A DNA stretch of 64,000 bases, taken from NCBI RefSeq assembly GCF_024679095.1, contig NW_026110784.1, positions 486,854-550,853 on the forward strand, given 5' to 3'. A model generated the notes under the pieces. The model was not told where the DNA came from and ran no database searches. It worked only from the letters and a program-made list of their open reading frames with translations. Source of the DNA: Eriocheir sinensis. Taxonomy: Eukaryota > Arthropoda > Malacostraca > Decapoda > Varunidae. Shown one piece after another: positions 36,800 to 47,495 of this stretch. Position 1 is the first letter of the stretch. Each line of letters opens with the position of its first letter. Both the position numbers and the translations under genes were made by a program.

Positions 36800-37150
36800 A
36801 CTATTTTTGTTATTGTTGTTATTGTTATTTTTGTTACTAGTAGGAGTGGTAGTAATGTTGTTGTTGTTGTTCTATATCATATGCTACCTTCCTCTCTTTC
36901 TTCCTTTCCTTCTCCTCCTCCTCTTCATTTTTATCCTTTCCTCCTCCTTATTCTCTTTAATCATATTCTATTTTTCCTCTTCCTCCTTCTCCTCTTCTTC
37001 TTTCTTATCCTTTCCTCATCCTCCTTTTCATTCATATCCTTGTCTCTTCTTCCTCTTCCTCATTTTTATTCTTTCCTCCTCCTCCTTCTTCTTCTCCTCC
37101 TCCTCCTCCTCCTCCTCCTCCTCCTCCTCCTCCTCCTCCTCCTCCTCCTC
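36800..37150. repeat. Pyrimidine-rich tract ending in (CTC)n
   Basis: CTT/CCT-rich sequence from about 36,880 that becomes (CTC)n at about 37,092-37,150. Open frames (Leu/Ser/Phe-rich) are low-complexity. Confidence 0.9.
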
Positions 37151-37236
37151 TTCCATGTTCTTCTTATTGGACAAAGGAATTAACTCCACAACTCCTTTCA
37201 ATGCCTCCCTTCATGTGAACGCTCCAGGCACACACA

Positions 37237-37242
37237 CACCCG

Positions 37243-37312
<70 letters not shown>

Positions 37313-37352
37313 TGCTTGACCCTAAATTCATTCACATACATAAACGACACGC

Positions 37353-37384
<32 letters not shown>

Positions 37385-37385
37385 T
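37237..37385. repeat. (CA)n and (GA)n microsatellites
   Basis: CA run at 37,243-37,311 and a short GA run at 37,355-37,381. Confidence 0.97.
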
Positions 37386-37605
37386 CCTACAAGTTTTCCC
37401 CCTCAACTAGCTACCTTTAAGACTCTCTCCCTTTTTCCTTTTTTTTTTAGGATTCAGGACACACTCGTAGAATTTACCCCCCCCCCTTTTTTTTTACCCC
37501 GGGGCTTCAAGTGAGAGCGAGATACCTGCGCGTGATTAAGGGAACCCACCTGAGCGTGACTTGGGTCCTTGTGAGCGATCCTTACGCAACCCCCTCTAAT
37601 TGCAT

Positions 37606-37719
<114 letters not shown>

Positions 37720-38141
37720 CTCGTTCATCTTTATCTCTCTCACACATTCTGCATTGCTATCTTAAAACAGAGGAAAACCACACTCAATTTTAGTTCATAC
37801 AATTATCTTCGTTAACTTATATAAACAAGCAACTTCCCTTATATATACACAAACTAGTCCCATATATCTCTCTCCTTCTCTATCCCTTTCTTCCTCCCGC
37901 AGTCTCTATATTGCCATCACAACCAAAGACACCACATATAATCCACACAATCCTCTTCCTCTTCTTATACAAACAATCCACGTCTCTTAAAAATAAACAC
38001 AAAACCAGTCGCATCCTTGATCTTCCTAATGATGCACACCTTTAACTTGCTGCCTCTCCACCTGTCCCCTAATTGTATTCTCCCCAGACACGTGCGGCAG
38101 ACAGGTAGAGAGGCCGATAAAACCCTGCATTAGTCGAGATT

Positions 38142-38432
38142 ACAGAGATTTACATAGATTTACATAGAAAATCAGACCACACAGACCCCATGGTCCAGAC
38201 TTGGTGGTCTGTCCTTAAACCTAAGTGATTTTACATTAATCAGAAGACTCCAAAACGTTGCATTTCTACTCTAGTTGATATTAAGTTGAAGGAAGTGACG
38301 GTCGAGCTTATTTTTGAAGGAGTCAATCGTGTTACACTGGACCACTGACGGTGGAAGCTTATTCCATTCTCGCACTACAACGTTGGTGAAGAAAAATTTG
38401 GTGCAGTCTGAATTTACTTGTCTACATCTGAG
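38142..38432 (-). mobile_element. 5'-truncated LINE 3' end abutting (GA)n, minus strand
   Basis: Same subfamily as 33,583-33,822 and nearly identical to it, but about 55 bp longer at its 5' end. The minus frame reads LRCRQVNSDCTKFFFTN, then VVREWNKLPPSVV and FKNKLDRHF, with a stop at 38,271. This is the CR1/L2-type RT C-terminus. The 3' tail has repeated atttacatag units. The 5' end abuts (GA)n at 38,435-38,494. Confidence 0.85.

Positions 38433-38434
<2 letters not shown>

Positions 38435-38494
<60 letters not shown>
38435..38494. repeat. (GA)n microsatellite
   Basis: GA run of about 60 bp directly adjoining the LINE 5' junction. Confidence 0.98.
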
Positions 38495-38497
<3 letters not shown>

Positions 38498-39050
38498 TGT
38501 ACAGCAGGGTAGACTCAACACACACCATCCATTAGCAAGGCACAAAACATTCCATTACCTTTACATTTACCTGTTAATTAAGTTTACCTTCCATACACCT
38601 GTCTATTGCACAACACCTTTACTTTCCCCTCTCTTGCGCGTATCATTTATCTCGCGCTCCTCCTGTTGTTTATCTTCCTATCATTCCTTCACTGCTCACT
38701 TCCACATAAATATTATCATTCCCTCCCTTTCCCGTTGTTCTCTTCTCTCTTCTCTAATGTACCTTTCTCCATATCTAATCCTCCCTCTTTCTTTACTTCC
38801 TCCTCGCCTTGTTTTTCTAATTTTTCTAGTCTTTTTATCTTCCTTTCTCAACATTGCATTTTCATTTTTTTTTCATCCCCTGCCTTTCTTCCCTTTTGTA
38901 CCTTTCATATTCATCTCCTTGTCTCTCCTTTCAGTTCCCTATCCTTTCCATTTTCATCTTACTTTTTTCTCCTTTTTCATCAGTAATCTCTTTTCTTTCG
39001 CTCCTTTTTGCCCATCTTCTCTTCTCCGTCTTTACCTTCCAACTCTTACC
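38495..39050. other. Pyrimidine-rich low-complexity sequence
   Basis: TC-rich stretch without tandem period. Long Phe/Ser/Leu frames on plus are composition artefacts. Confidence 0.6.
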
Positions 39051-39059
39051 AACCAGTTG

Positions 39060-40332
39060 GTGTCGGCTACCATGATTGCCGACTGTCTGGGACATTCGGC
39101 CAACTAGTTGGCAGAATGTCTGTGGCATGCTGCCAACTAGTCTCAAGACGAATCTCAACGGTCAATTTTTGAAATGGCGCCATGTAAGCGTCTGACAACC
39201 ACGAATCTGACGACCGATTGGCCGACAGTCTTGACGGTCTTGACGACAGTCTTCCAGATTGTCTGTCAACTGGTTGGCCGACTAGCTGGTCGACAGTTGC
39301 CAAGGAGTTGGCCGACGGTCTTCCTGACGGTCTTCGTGACTGTCTTGGCGACTGTCTTGGCGGCAGCCTTGCCGTTCCTTTAAATACGGAATCGCTCTGT
39401 ATTCGAAAATGAAATGTATCGTTCCGTTTTGAACCAATACGGAACGGCATTTGTTCCGTACGGTATTTTATTATCTGAATGATCAAGCTGATAAAATTCA
39501 GTATCTTAAAACTAGTGAGCGCATTTTTCGGTTAATCACAAAACCAGCCCGTAAAATTTGTCAAAGGTTCGTCCTAAAATACGTGTAAAATACGCGACGT
39601 AACGTCGATCCCTCCCGCCTCCACCAGCAGCGTGCTGCGGCTGTCACTCATTGCATGCTCGAGAAATTTTAGGGTTGCCACCCGTTCCTTGAAATATGGA
39701 TCCATTCCGTATTGGAGAGTGAGATGTTGCATTCCACATTTTTCTGACCTCAGGGTGGCAGCCCTAGTTGTGTCATTCAACACAAGAGAGATCAAGCCAA
39801 AAGGAGTGCGTGCGTACTGTGCGGCTCCCAAGTTTGTGCCAACGAAACGTAACCATGCCCAGAAGTTGTTATTGTGCTTGTGATTGCAAAATAAAAATAA
39901 AAATTTCTTGATGGCGAAAGAGTTAGCCAATATTTCTGAGCCGACAGTCGTCACGAACGTCCTTCATCAGGCGAAGACTGTCGTCACGACACATCATTCT
40001 TAAGTATTCGGCAGCGACGACTGTGCCGACAGGAAACGGTAAAAATTTGGGAAATGGTCCCGACAGTCGTCACGACTGCCCCAGACCTCCCTCAGACCTC
40101 AACCGGAAGTGACGGTTGGTCCAGACTCTTGCCGACTCTTGTCGTGAAAGTTTAGCATGGAATACTTTTTTGCGCTACCCCTCACGACTCCAGACTCCCG
40201 TCACGACGTCGGCGCAGCAGTCTCAAGACCTCTTTCAAGACATGCCCGACCCTTTCACATCAACACCCAAGACCTCGTGTACCCTAGAGTCGTGGGTTGT
40301 CTTGGCCCAGAGTCGGCACAGTGTGAACGGGG
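39060..40332. mobile_element. Candidate TIR element rich in gactgtc/gacagtc motifs
   Basis: The left flank (about 39,060-39,385) is packed with direct repeats of gac(g/t)gtctt, and the right flank (about 39,940-40,330) with the inverse, gacagtcgtcacgac, so the two flanks are diverged inverted regions around a 550 bp core. The right terminus reads gagtcggcacagtgtgaacg, then gggct. The matching left terminus is not seen, so the element may be truncated. No transposase frame is present. Confidence 0.45.
39669..39766. mobile_element. Small MITE-like element with 13 bp inverted ends
   Basis: It starts agggttgccaccc and ends gggtggcagccct (12 of 13 inverted matches), spanning about 97 bp. The inner segment cgttccttgaaatatgga is related to cgttcctttaaatacgga at about 39,384, outside the element, so a second relative lies close by. 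Confidence 0.6.
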
Positions 40333-40333
40333 C

Positions 40334-40794
40334 TTAAGTCTATTTATACCAAGTCAAGTCACTCTGCTTCAAAACTGCGACCGGTACGCGCAGGGGGCGG
40401 TTTGGGGGCGGAGCAGCGGGATGACGTCACTTGAAGATAAAAAAAAACCTGCCAGTTCAGGGGTGACTAAAGTTGCGGCCGTATGTGCACTTTGGATGTG
40501 CATGCTTGCCTTCTTTCACAGTGCGTTCAGGCAAGTCACTGACGAAAAAATATGCCTTTTTATTGTGCTATTGCGTGACTCTAATTCCAATGCCTACAAA
40601 CGGCGGTGTGGGGTGTGAGGGAGGGCATGATGAAGTGATCAATTTGAATTAGTACGCCTTTCCTCGTTTTCTCTAAATCCCTGTTTCTACATTCTCTAGT
40701 TTGGCTCCAAGCAGTGTCACGCATAAGCCACGCCTCTGCCGTGTCTCCTCCCACAAACCTGCGTATGACTTGACTTGGTGTATATAGACTTAGG
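40334..40794. mobile_element. TIR element of about 460 bp
   Basis: Left end taagtctatttataccaag, then tcaagtca, is inverted at the right end tgacttgacttggtgtatat, then agactta (25 of 27 positions). The interior has no transposase. A duplicated target site is not obvious. Confidence 0.65.
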
Positions 40795-41079
40795 AGTGAT
40801 TATTTTAAGAAGTTGCACGGTCCATCATAATGAGTGATTATTTCAAGAAGATAAAACCTTTCAACTCCCTCCGCAAACATATCATCTCTGTGTTCGCGTG
40901 GCACGGTCAAAGCTAAGGCCATTATCTGTCCTTTTCAAGATGGCAGAGGACCTTAGGAATGGTTGGGGGAAGATTCAGTTCATTCTGCCGTCTGCCATTC
41001 GTCGGTGATTGTGAGCGACGTATTTTTACAGTTTAGCTTCTCTGAGTGGGCAACTGAGCACCAAGAATCTTTAATCTTC

Positions 41080-41600
41080 AAAATAAAAAGAAGAAGAATG
41101 AAAGAAAGAATGAAAGAAATAAGAAGAGGAAGAGGAAGAAAAAGAACACGGAGAAAAGAAAATTGGATAAAAATTAGGCAAAAAATGAATCAGACGAAAA
41201 TAAAAAAAAACAAGAATACAGAAAGAAAATAAGAAAAAGCTGAGATCACAAGAACAAGAAAAATATGAAGAAGAAGAAAACAAGACTAACAATATAAAAA
41301 GAAAAGAAAAGTAGATGAAGACACTGTAATAATAACAACAACAGCCTAGCAAACAAAATAATAATAAATGAATAGTAATAATAAGAAGAAGAAGAGGAAG
41401 GAGGAGGTAAAAGAGAACAAGAAAAGTTAGAGGAAGAAAACATGAATAAGAAAATAAGAAAAAATGGAGGTAAAGATGAAACGAGAAAAATAAGGAAACT
41501 AGAATAACAAAACAAAATCATCATCATAATAATAATAATAAGAGAGAAATAGATGATAATGAAGATGAAGAACAATAACAATAACAAAAAACCCTATAGG
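41080..41600. repeat. A/G-rich low-complexity sequence with (AAT)/(GAA) patches
   Basis: Irregular GAA, AAT and AAC runs without a clear period. Minus-strand Phe/Leu/Ile-rich frames are artefacts. Confidence 0.85.
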
Positions 41601-42790
41601 CGATCAAACAATTTCTTCATATTAACAACGAAAAAACAATAGCCTATTATCCTTTTTTTCCTCCTAGTTCCCCTAAATCACCTCTTCCCACCTGTCCCTC
41701 CTCCTCCAGGTAGACAAAGACGCCTTACACCATCTCAGGTAAACAACACACACACAACAACAAATAAACTAACTAAACGATAAATAATAACAAGTCAGGT
41801 GATGCTCAGACGTGCGTGCACCACCTCACGGTCGGCGACTACTTTATAAATGATGTCTTTCTCTGCCAAGGCGCCCCAGGCATAATTTTTGATGATTTTC
41901 GACTGCCAGTGACATACACTTTCTCAAAACAGGAATACTGAATAATGTACTAAGCTATATAAGTTTTTAGGAAAGTCACGACTGTCGGAGAATTTTCCCC
42001 ATTGGAAAATTAGGTCACCTCAATTTGGGCTTATTTTGGATGACGTCTCTAATGTACTCTGTAGAGTGAGCAGCAGGGGGTTGACCGCTCCAGGGTTAAG
42101 GGAGGACAGGGTTAGTCCGCTTCCGAGTGAAAAGTAACCCGCCCCGCGCATGACGTCAGCATGACGTAGGATTATTGTTAATCAGCGGCCGGGGTCAGAA
42201 GGCAGAAGCCAGGGGCCGGATTCATCAAAGGTCCCAAGTCCTTGGAAGTGGTCTCAAGGAGTCCCAAGCACGCTTGGGACTCCCAGCGATAAACAAGGAA
42301 GACCGAGTCACTCCGCGCTCCGGAGGCTTATTGTTCGGTGTATGGATGCAGATCTGACCAGGGGCAGAAAGTAAGGCACTGTACGTTTACCAACAACGTT
42401 GACAAGATCCCATAACTGTGTCTGTGTGTAGACAGAAAGAGAGTATAATGTGTATACGCGCGGATGTGCAGGAAAGGCAAGTCTGTCATAGTTACGTCCT
42501 CCGGTCCACGTTTTCTTTTTAGTATACCCTGCCCGAGCTCTATACTTAGATTTTGACCCTGCCCTCCCTACCCTCTACCTGTGGACCAATCTAGTCAGTC
42601 AGTCAGTCTGATCAAACCTGTCGCCCGTGAAAGTTAGACCTCCACTAATTAGTGTATTGTTGTATTGTTGTGCTGGAAGCTTCCCCTGGGGCCTATGGGC
42701 CTCTGGAAGGCTCCAGGAGGAGCAAGCAGGGGGGCGGGGAGCAAGGCTCCGCCCGCGCCCCGCAGGGCTCGTGGCCAGGCGCCGGGCGGG
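41600..42790. other. No gene recognised; includes a perfect 11 bp hairpin
   Basis: At 42,258-42,283 ggagtcccaag, loop cacg, cttgggactcc forms a perfect hairpin. TGACGTCA occurs at about 42,144. A GC-rich patch (about 42,690-42,790) lies just before the retrotransposon LTR. No coding frame is supported. Confidence 0.5.
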
Positions 42791-42793
42791 AAG

Positions 42794-43071
42794 TGTTGCC
42801 AACTCGCACATATTTTTGCTACATGTTCTTGTATGATCTAAAATATACTGTAACGTTCTAGACTATACTGTTCTGGATATATATAGGAGAAGAGGGCGAG
42901 AGGAGTCAGTCCCAGTCATAGTAAGCTAGTGGCCAGTGAAGAGTCAAGAGTGAATTGTACTACTAAGGAAGAATATTAAACTGCTGAAGCTGTGCAAGGT
43001 CTTTACATATCTCCCTCCCACGGAGTCTCTTGACGGCGACACTGAACCCAAGTAACACGTCCGGCATAACA
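42794..43071 (+). repeat. 5' LTR of the gypsy element
   Basis: It begins TGTTGCC and ends CATAACA, so it has TG...CA borders and short inverted ends (TGTT/AACA). A TATA-like atatatata lies near 42,878 and an aatattaaa signal near 42,970. It is placed immediately before the primer site. The left border is inferred from the terminal dinucleotides because there is no second LTR to compare. Confidence 0.65.
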
Positions 43072-43072
43072 T

Positions 43073-43090
43073 TGGTGTCAGTAGTGTAGC
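43073..43090 (+). promoter_or_regulatory. Minus-strand primer-binding site, tRNA-Leu type
   Basis: tggtgtcagtagtg starts two bases after the LTR end. TGGTGTCAG is complementary to the CCA-bearing 3' end of leucine tRNAs, a primer used by several gypsy lineages. Confidence 0.7.
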
Positions 43091-43107
43091 CATTTGTTTT
43101 TTTCGCC

Positions 43108-44391
43108 ATGGAGACTCGTTTCCAAGCTGCCCAGAGGGACGACATGTTGACTGAACTCTTGGAATCTTTGAGACTACAGGGGGAGAAACAAGAAAGAGCA
43201 CAACAACAACAAGAAGGAACACTCCAAGAACTCAAAGAACAGCTAGAAGATCGCTTCACGGGATTACAGCAACAGCTACAAGCAGTACAAGATGGAAGTG
43301 AGTCAGTGCGAAGAAAAATGACTGATGTGACCACGAAGTTAGGACAACGCCTGATAGAAGTGGAGAAAGAACACACAAATCTCCAACAAGAGATGGAGGT
43401 GGTACGGGAGACGACACACAAAGAAATATTAGAAGTAAGTGACAGAGTGAAGGCCCTTGAAGACTGCTTGGCTGGAAACGGACAGCCAGTGCCTGCAGGG
43501 GCTACTTGTACCCATGCAAGATGCTTCTCCTACGCAAGTCAGGGGTAGTTTGAGCCCTGTTTCGCCTGAGTTTATCCCCGCAAGAAGTTCCGGCAGCCCC
43601 ATGAGTCTGCTGGGGTCGCCTGTTAGAAAGAAGCCTCAGGAGTTTGATGGCAAGGTCTCCTGGGAGGTTTACCGCACTCAGTTTGAGCTGTTGCCAGCTC
43701 GGAATGGATGGGAAGACCAAGAGTGCGCGGCTCAGCTGGCCACTAGCCTGAAAGGGACGGCGCTGGAGGTCCTTGCTCAGCTCGACAATGCGACAAAGGG
43801 CAGCTACAGCGGGCTGGCACAGGCATTGAAGCAACGATATGAGACCAAGCACCAGAACGAGCTCTTCAGGGTTAGGTTCAGATCCCGCAACAGGAGGCGC
43901 GGCGAGTCTCTTCAGGAACTCGCTCAGGACCTTGAGAGCATGGCGCACAAGGCATACCTAGGTGCCACCCCTGACAGCTGACGATTTTGCTGCGTGATCA
44001 ATTCATCGATGCCCTGGACAGCCCTCAGCTAAAGATACAAGTGAACCAAGCTAAGCCAACATCAATGCAGGAAGCTCTGGCACGTGCCATGGAGTTTGAG
44101 TCCTTTGTTAGGTCTAGCTTGTCAAGCTTCAGGGACGACTCGATTTCTGGCTTTAGGGCACGAAAGGGCGCTGTCAGCGACACAGACAGGTTCCAAGGAA
44201 CGTGCTGGTACTGCGAGAAGGTTGGGCACAAGGAGAACGAATGCTATAAGAGGAAAAAGGAATATGAAGGTGGCGCTAGGAAGAAACCCAGGGAAGGACC
44301 CAGGTGCTGGACCTGTGGAGAAGAGGGGCACTGGAAGAATGAGTGTCGGAAAAATGTGCCCCCGGCAAGGGACCACCACTCGGGAAACTAA
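43108..44391 (+). pseudogene. gag: gag polyprotein, two frameshifts
   Basis: Starts at ATG 43,108. The N-terminal 130 or so residues are Gln/Glu-rich and predicted coiled coil (for example LKEQLEDRFTGLQQQLQAVQ). A shift near 43,500 leads to the capsid-like gag domain (FDGKVSWEVYRTQFELL, then LAQALKQRYETKHQNELFR). A second shift near 43,975 leads to QFIDALDSPQLKIQV and the nucleocapsid. Two CCHC zinc knuckles of the form C-x2-C-x4-H-x4-C are intact: CWYCEKVGHKENEC and CWTCGEEGHWKNEC. The last frame stops at 44,391. It would package the element RNA into virus-like particles, but this copy is broken. Confidence 0.9.
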
Positions 44392-44932
44392 GGAGGACTG
44401 GTTCACGGGGACAACGACCAGTCTGTCCTGTACATGCCCCGAAGATATCAATGTGCAGGAGAACCACCATGACGAGCTGCCAAATTGAGGGCAAGGTTGA
44501 CGGAGTGTTGTGGCCTGTGGTCGTCGACACAGGCTCGGAACGCACATTGGTGCGGCCTGACGTGGTGAGTCATCGTCGGCTTCCTAAGACGTCGCATCGA
44601 CTGTGCGGTGTCACTGGACACTACGCAGAGCTCAGAGGCCCAGTGGACGTGAAGTTTGAGCTCGGAGGAAAGGAAGAGTCCCTCTCTGTCTACGTGGCTG
44701 AAATGGACGACCCCTGCATCCTAGGTATGGATTATCTTGTCTCCCACAGGTGCGAGCTGGACTTTCGCGCTAAGCAGCTGACTGTAGGAGGAAGGAGGGT
44801 GCCACTGACGATTGTGCACAAGGAGGGCCTGCCAGTGACGGTCAAGCGCACCACCATTATTCCTCTGAGGTCAGAGATCCTGTTACCCTGTCAAATTACG
44901 GGTGTCCCTCGGCTAGCCTGTGTGTGGTAGAG
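44343..44932 (+). pseudogene. Aspartic protease domain of pol
   Basis: The frame overlaps the gag end by about 49 bp, as expected if pro-pol is expressed by frameshifting. It has the catalytic DTG motif in VVVDTGSERTLV and the later hydrophobic CILGMDYL, the second signature of retropepsins. It would cleave the polyprotein. The frame ends at a TAG near 44,930, and the downstream linker continues in another frame from about 44,915. Confidence 0.88.
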
Positions 44933-46630
44933 AGTGGAAGTCGATGCCCGGTAGAAAACGGGGTGATTGTAGGCAATACTTTGGCAGACCCTGCTGCAGC
45001 GGACGTGCCTGTCGTCGTGGCCAATGTCTCCTTCAGCCCAAAGAAAATAAAACAAGGGACCATGGTGGGGTTGTGCTAAGAGATCGACCAGAAACCGAGA
45101 GCCTGTGTCTGCAGGAGAACCCTGACGAAGCCCCAGGAGGAGCTGCCCGACTACCTGCGCGACCTGTTTGCCAGAAGCTCCCAGTGTCTAGAGGAGCCCC
45201 AAGTGGAACAGCTCAGGGAGCTTCTCGTGAGGAATGCAGATGTGTTTTCCACAGGAGACCTGGACTTGGGGTGTACGGACCTGGTAGAGCACCACATCGA
45301 CACAGGTAGCCACCGCCCAGTGAAGCAAGCTTCTCGAAGGATGGCACCAGCCCGTCGCAGGGAGATGGATGAGGTGATGGATGACCTCCGGCAACAGGGG
45401 TTAATCGAGCGGTCCAGCAGCCCGTGGGCGTCTGCTGTAGTGCTCGTCAGGAAAAAGGACGGTTCCCTCAGGTGCTGCGTGGACTACCGAGCCCTCAACG
45501 ATCTCACCATCAAGGATTCATACCCACTCCCACGGATCGACGACACGCTCGACGCTTTGGTGGGCTCCTAGTGGTTTTCAACACTAGATATGAAGTCTGG
45601 ATATCACCAAGTCAAAATGTCGGAGCAGGACAAAGAGAAAACAGCCTTCTCCTACGGTCAAGGCCTGTGGCAGTTTAAGATCACGCCCTTTGGCCTCTGC
45701 AACGCGCCGGCCACGTTCGAGCGGCTGATGGAGAGGGTGCTGGAGGGACTTCACTGGAAGACGGCACTCATCTACCTCGACGACGTGATTGTCTTTGGCC
45801 AGACCTTCGAGCAGGAGATGGAAAGGCTATCAGAGTTTTTTTTCCCGGTTTAGAGTTGCACACCTTAAGCTCAGCTCGAAGAAATGCTGCCTATTCAAAG
45901 GGAGGTCCAATACTTGGAACACATCGTGAGCGAGGCTGGAGTACGCACTGATCCTGAGAAGGTGGCTGCGGTAAGGGACTGGCCGACACCCACCAACGTG
46001 AAGGAGCTTCCTCGGGTTGTGCTCATACTACCGCAGGTTTGTGAAAGGCTTCGCTACGATTGCTGCACCACTGCACCTCCTGACGAAGAAGGGGCGCAAG
46101 TTTGAGTGGACAGCGGAAACTCAGGTTGCCTTTGAGAAGCTCAAGGAGGCCCTCATCAGTTCGCCCGTACTCACCTACCCAGACCCCTCTAAGCCTTTTA
46201 TACTGGATTGTGATGCCAGTGATGAGGGATTGGTGGAGTGCTGTCCCAGGCATGTGCCGACATGGAGCGGGTTGTGGCCTACTTCAGCAAGAAGCTCACC
46301 CCAGCCGAGAAAAACTATTGCGTGACCCGGAAAGAACTCCTGGCAGTAGTCAAGAGCCTTGACTTTTTCCATGCTTACCTGTACTGTGCAACTTTCACCA
46401 TCCGCACGGATCACGCTGCATTGCGGAGGTTGAAGTCACTGAAAAACCCTGAGGGCCAGCTTGCTCGCTGGATAGGTAAACTAGAGCAGCATCACTACAC
46501 TATTGTGCACCGATCTGGGCTAACACACGGTAACGCGGACAGCTTGAGCCGGCGCCCTGCCAACCTGAGTGTCAACATTGCCTCCAGAGGAAAGCGTCCA
46601 GAATATGTGCCGCCGCACTACAGTGGAACA
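44915..46630 (+). pseudogene. Reverse transcriptase and RNase H domains of pol
   Basis: One frame runs from about 44,915 to 45,853 apart from in-frame stops at 45,077 (TAA) and 45,569 (TAG). RT landmarks are [55 protein letters not shown] and the catalytic YLDD at 45,773-45,784. A T-run near 45,837 then shifts the frame. The connection region (DPEKVAAVRDWPTP) and palm end (YYRRFVKGF) follow in two frames, with a shift near 46,010. RNase H shows DCDASDEG, KELLAVV and IRTDHAAL across another shift near 46,235. All active-site residues I checked are present, although the frame is broken. Confidence 0.92.
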
Positions 46631-47495
46631 GACAGCGGAGGTGCCATGGGAAGACTTGGGAAAACTGCAGCGGGAGGATCGAGATCTGCGACCAATTATG
46701 GAATGGCTGAGTCAGTCGTCAACGCGACCTGGGTGGGAAGTAATCTCGAGAGAAAGCCCTACCACCAAGAATTACTGGACTCAGTGGGACACTACGGATG
46801 GACAACGGGGTGTTGCAGCGACGCTGGGTCTCTCATGATGGTCTTGACCACTACTGGTCCACGGTGCTACCTGTGAAGTCCCGGGAAGGCGTCTTGAAAG
46901 AAATGCACGACAGCATCACCAGCGGACACCTTGGGGTAAAGAAGACACTGAGTCGCCTGCGCCAAAGGTTCTACTGGGTTGGCATGAGGAGGGACGTGGA
47001 AGAATGGTGTCACGCGTGTGAGGTGTGCTGTGCGAAGAAGGGCCCCAAGAAGCGTCACTGTGCCCCATTGCAACTATACCAGGTTGGAGCCCCCATGGAA
47101 CGGGTGGCAGTGGATACAGCAGGACCCTTTGCCTCTGACGACGAACGGAAATAGGTACATCTGCGTCACAATGGATTACTTCACCAAGTGGCCGGAAGCC
47201 TACGCCATCCCTGACCAGGAAGCCACTACCATCGCTAAGGTATTGGTGGAGTTCTTAAGTCGCTTCGGTGTGCCTAACGAGCTCCATTCCGACCAGGGAA
47301 GGAATTTTGAGTCAACAGTCCTTGCTGAGTGCTGCAAGCTTCTGGGTATCAAGAAGACCCGGACCACCCCTCTGCACCCACAGTCAGATGGAATGGTGGA
47401 GAGGTTTAATTGGACGCTGGGCCAGGAGTTGGCCAAGCAGTGCAACAATGATCAGTCTTCATGGGATCAGAAACTGCCTGCGCTGTACTACCTCT
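46630..47495 (+). pseudogene. Integrase domain of pol, 3'-truncated
   Basis: The zinc-binding HHCC domain is read in HDSITSGHLG ... WCHACEVCCAKKG (about 46,903-47,040). The catalytic core has D in VAVDTAGPF, D in HSDQGRNFES and E in SDGMVERFN, with 35 residues between the last two, the canonical DD35E spacing. A frameshift lies near 47,150, between the first catalytic Asp and DYFTKWPEAY. The protein is cut at about residue LPALYY, where the satellite begins, so the C-terminal DNA-binding part is gone. Confidence 0.92.

Larger units (their letters stand above)
42794..47495 (+). mobile_element. Ty3/gypsy-type LTR retrotransposon, degenerate and 3'-truncated
   Basis: Order: 5' LTR, primer-binding site, gag, protease, RT/RNase H, integrase, the Ty3/gypsy order. 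Homology stops inside the integrase C-terminal region near 47,495, where a GC-rich satellite starts. No 3' LTR or 3' polypurine tract is visible. The polyprotein frame is broken many times, so this copy cannot move by itself. The extent would be about 5.5 kb or more if complete. Confidence 0.93.

Noticed and set aside
39574..39954. 126-residue minus-strand frame as a host gene
   Set aside because: It spans a small MITE and shows no family motif or repeat-independent support.
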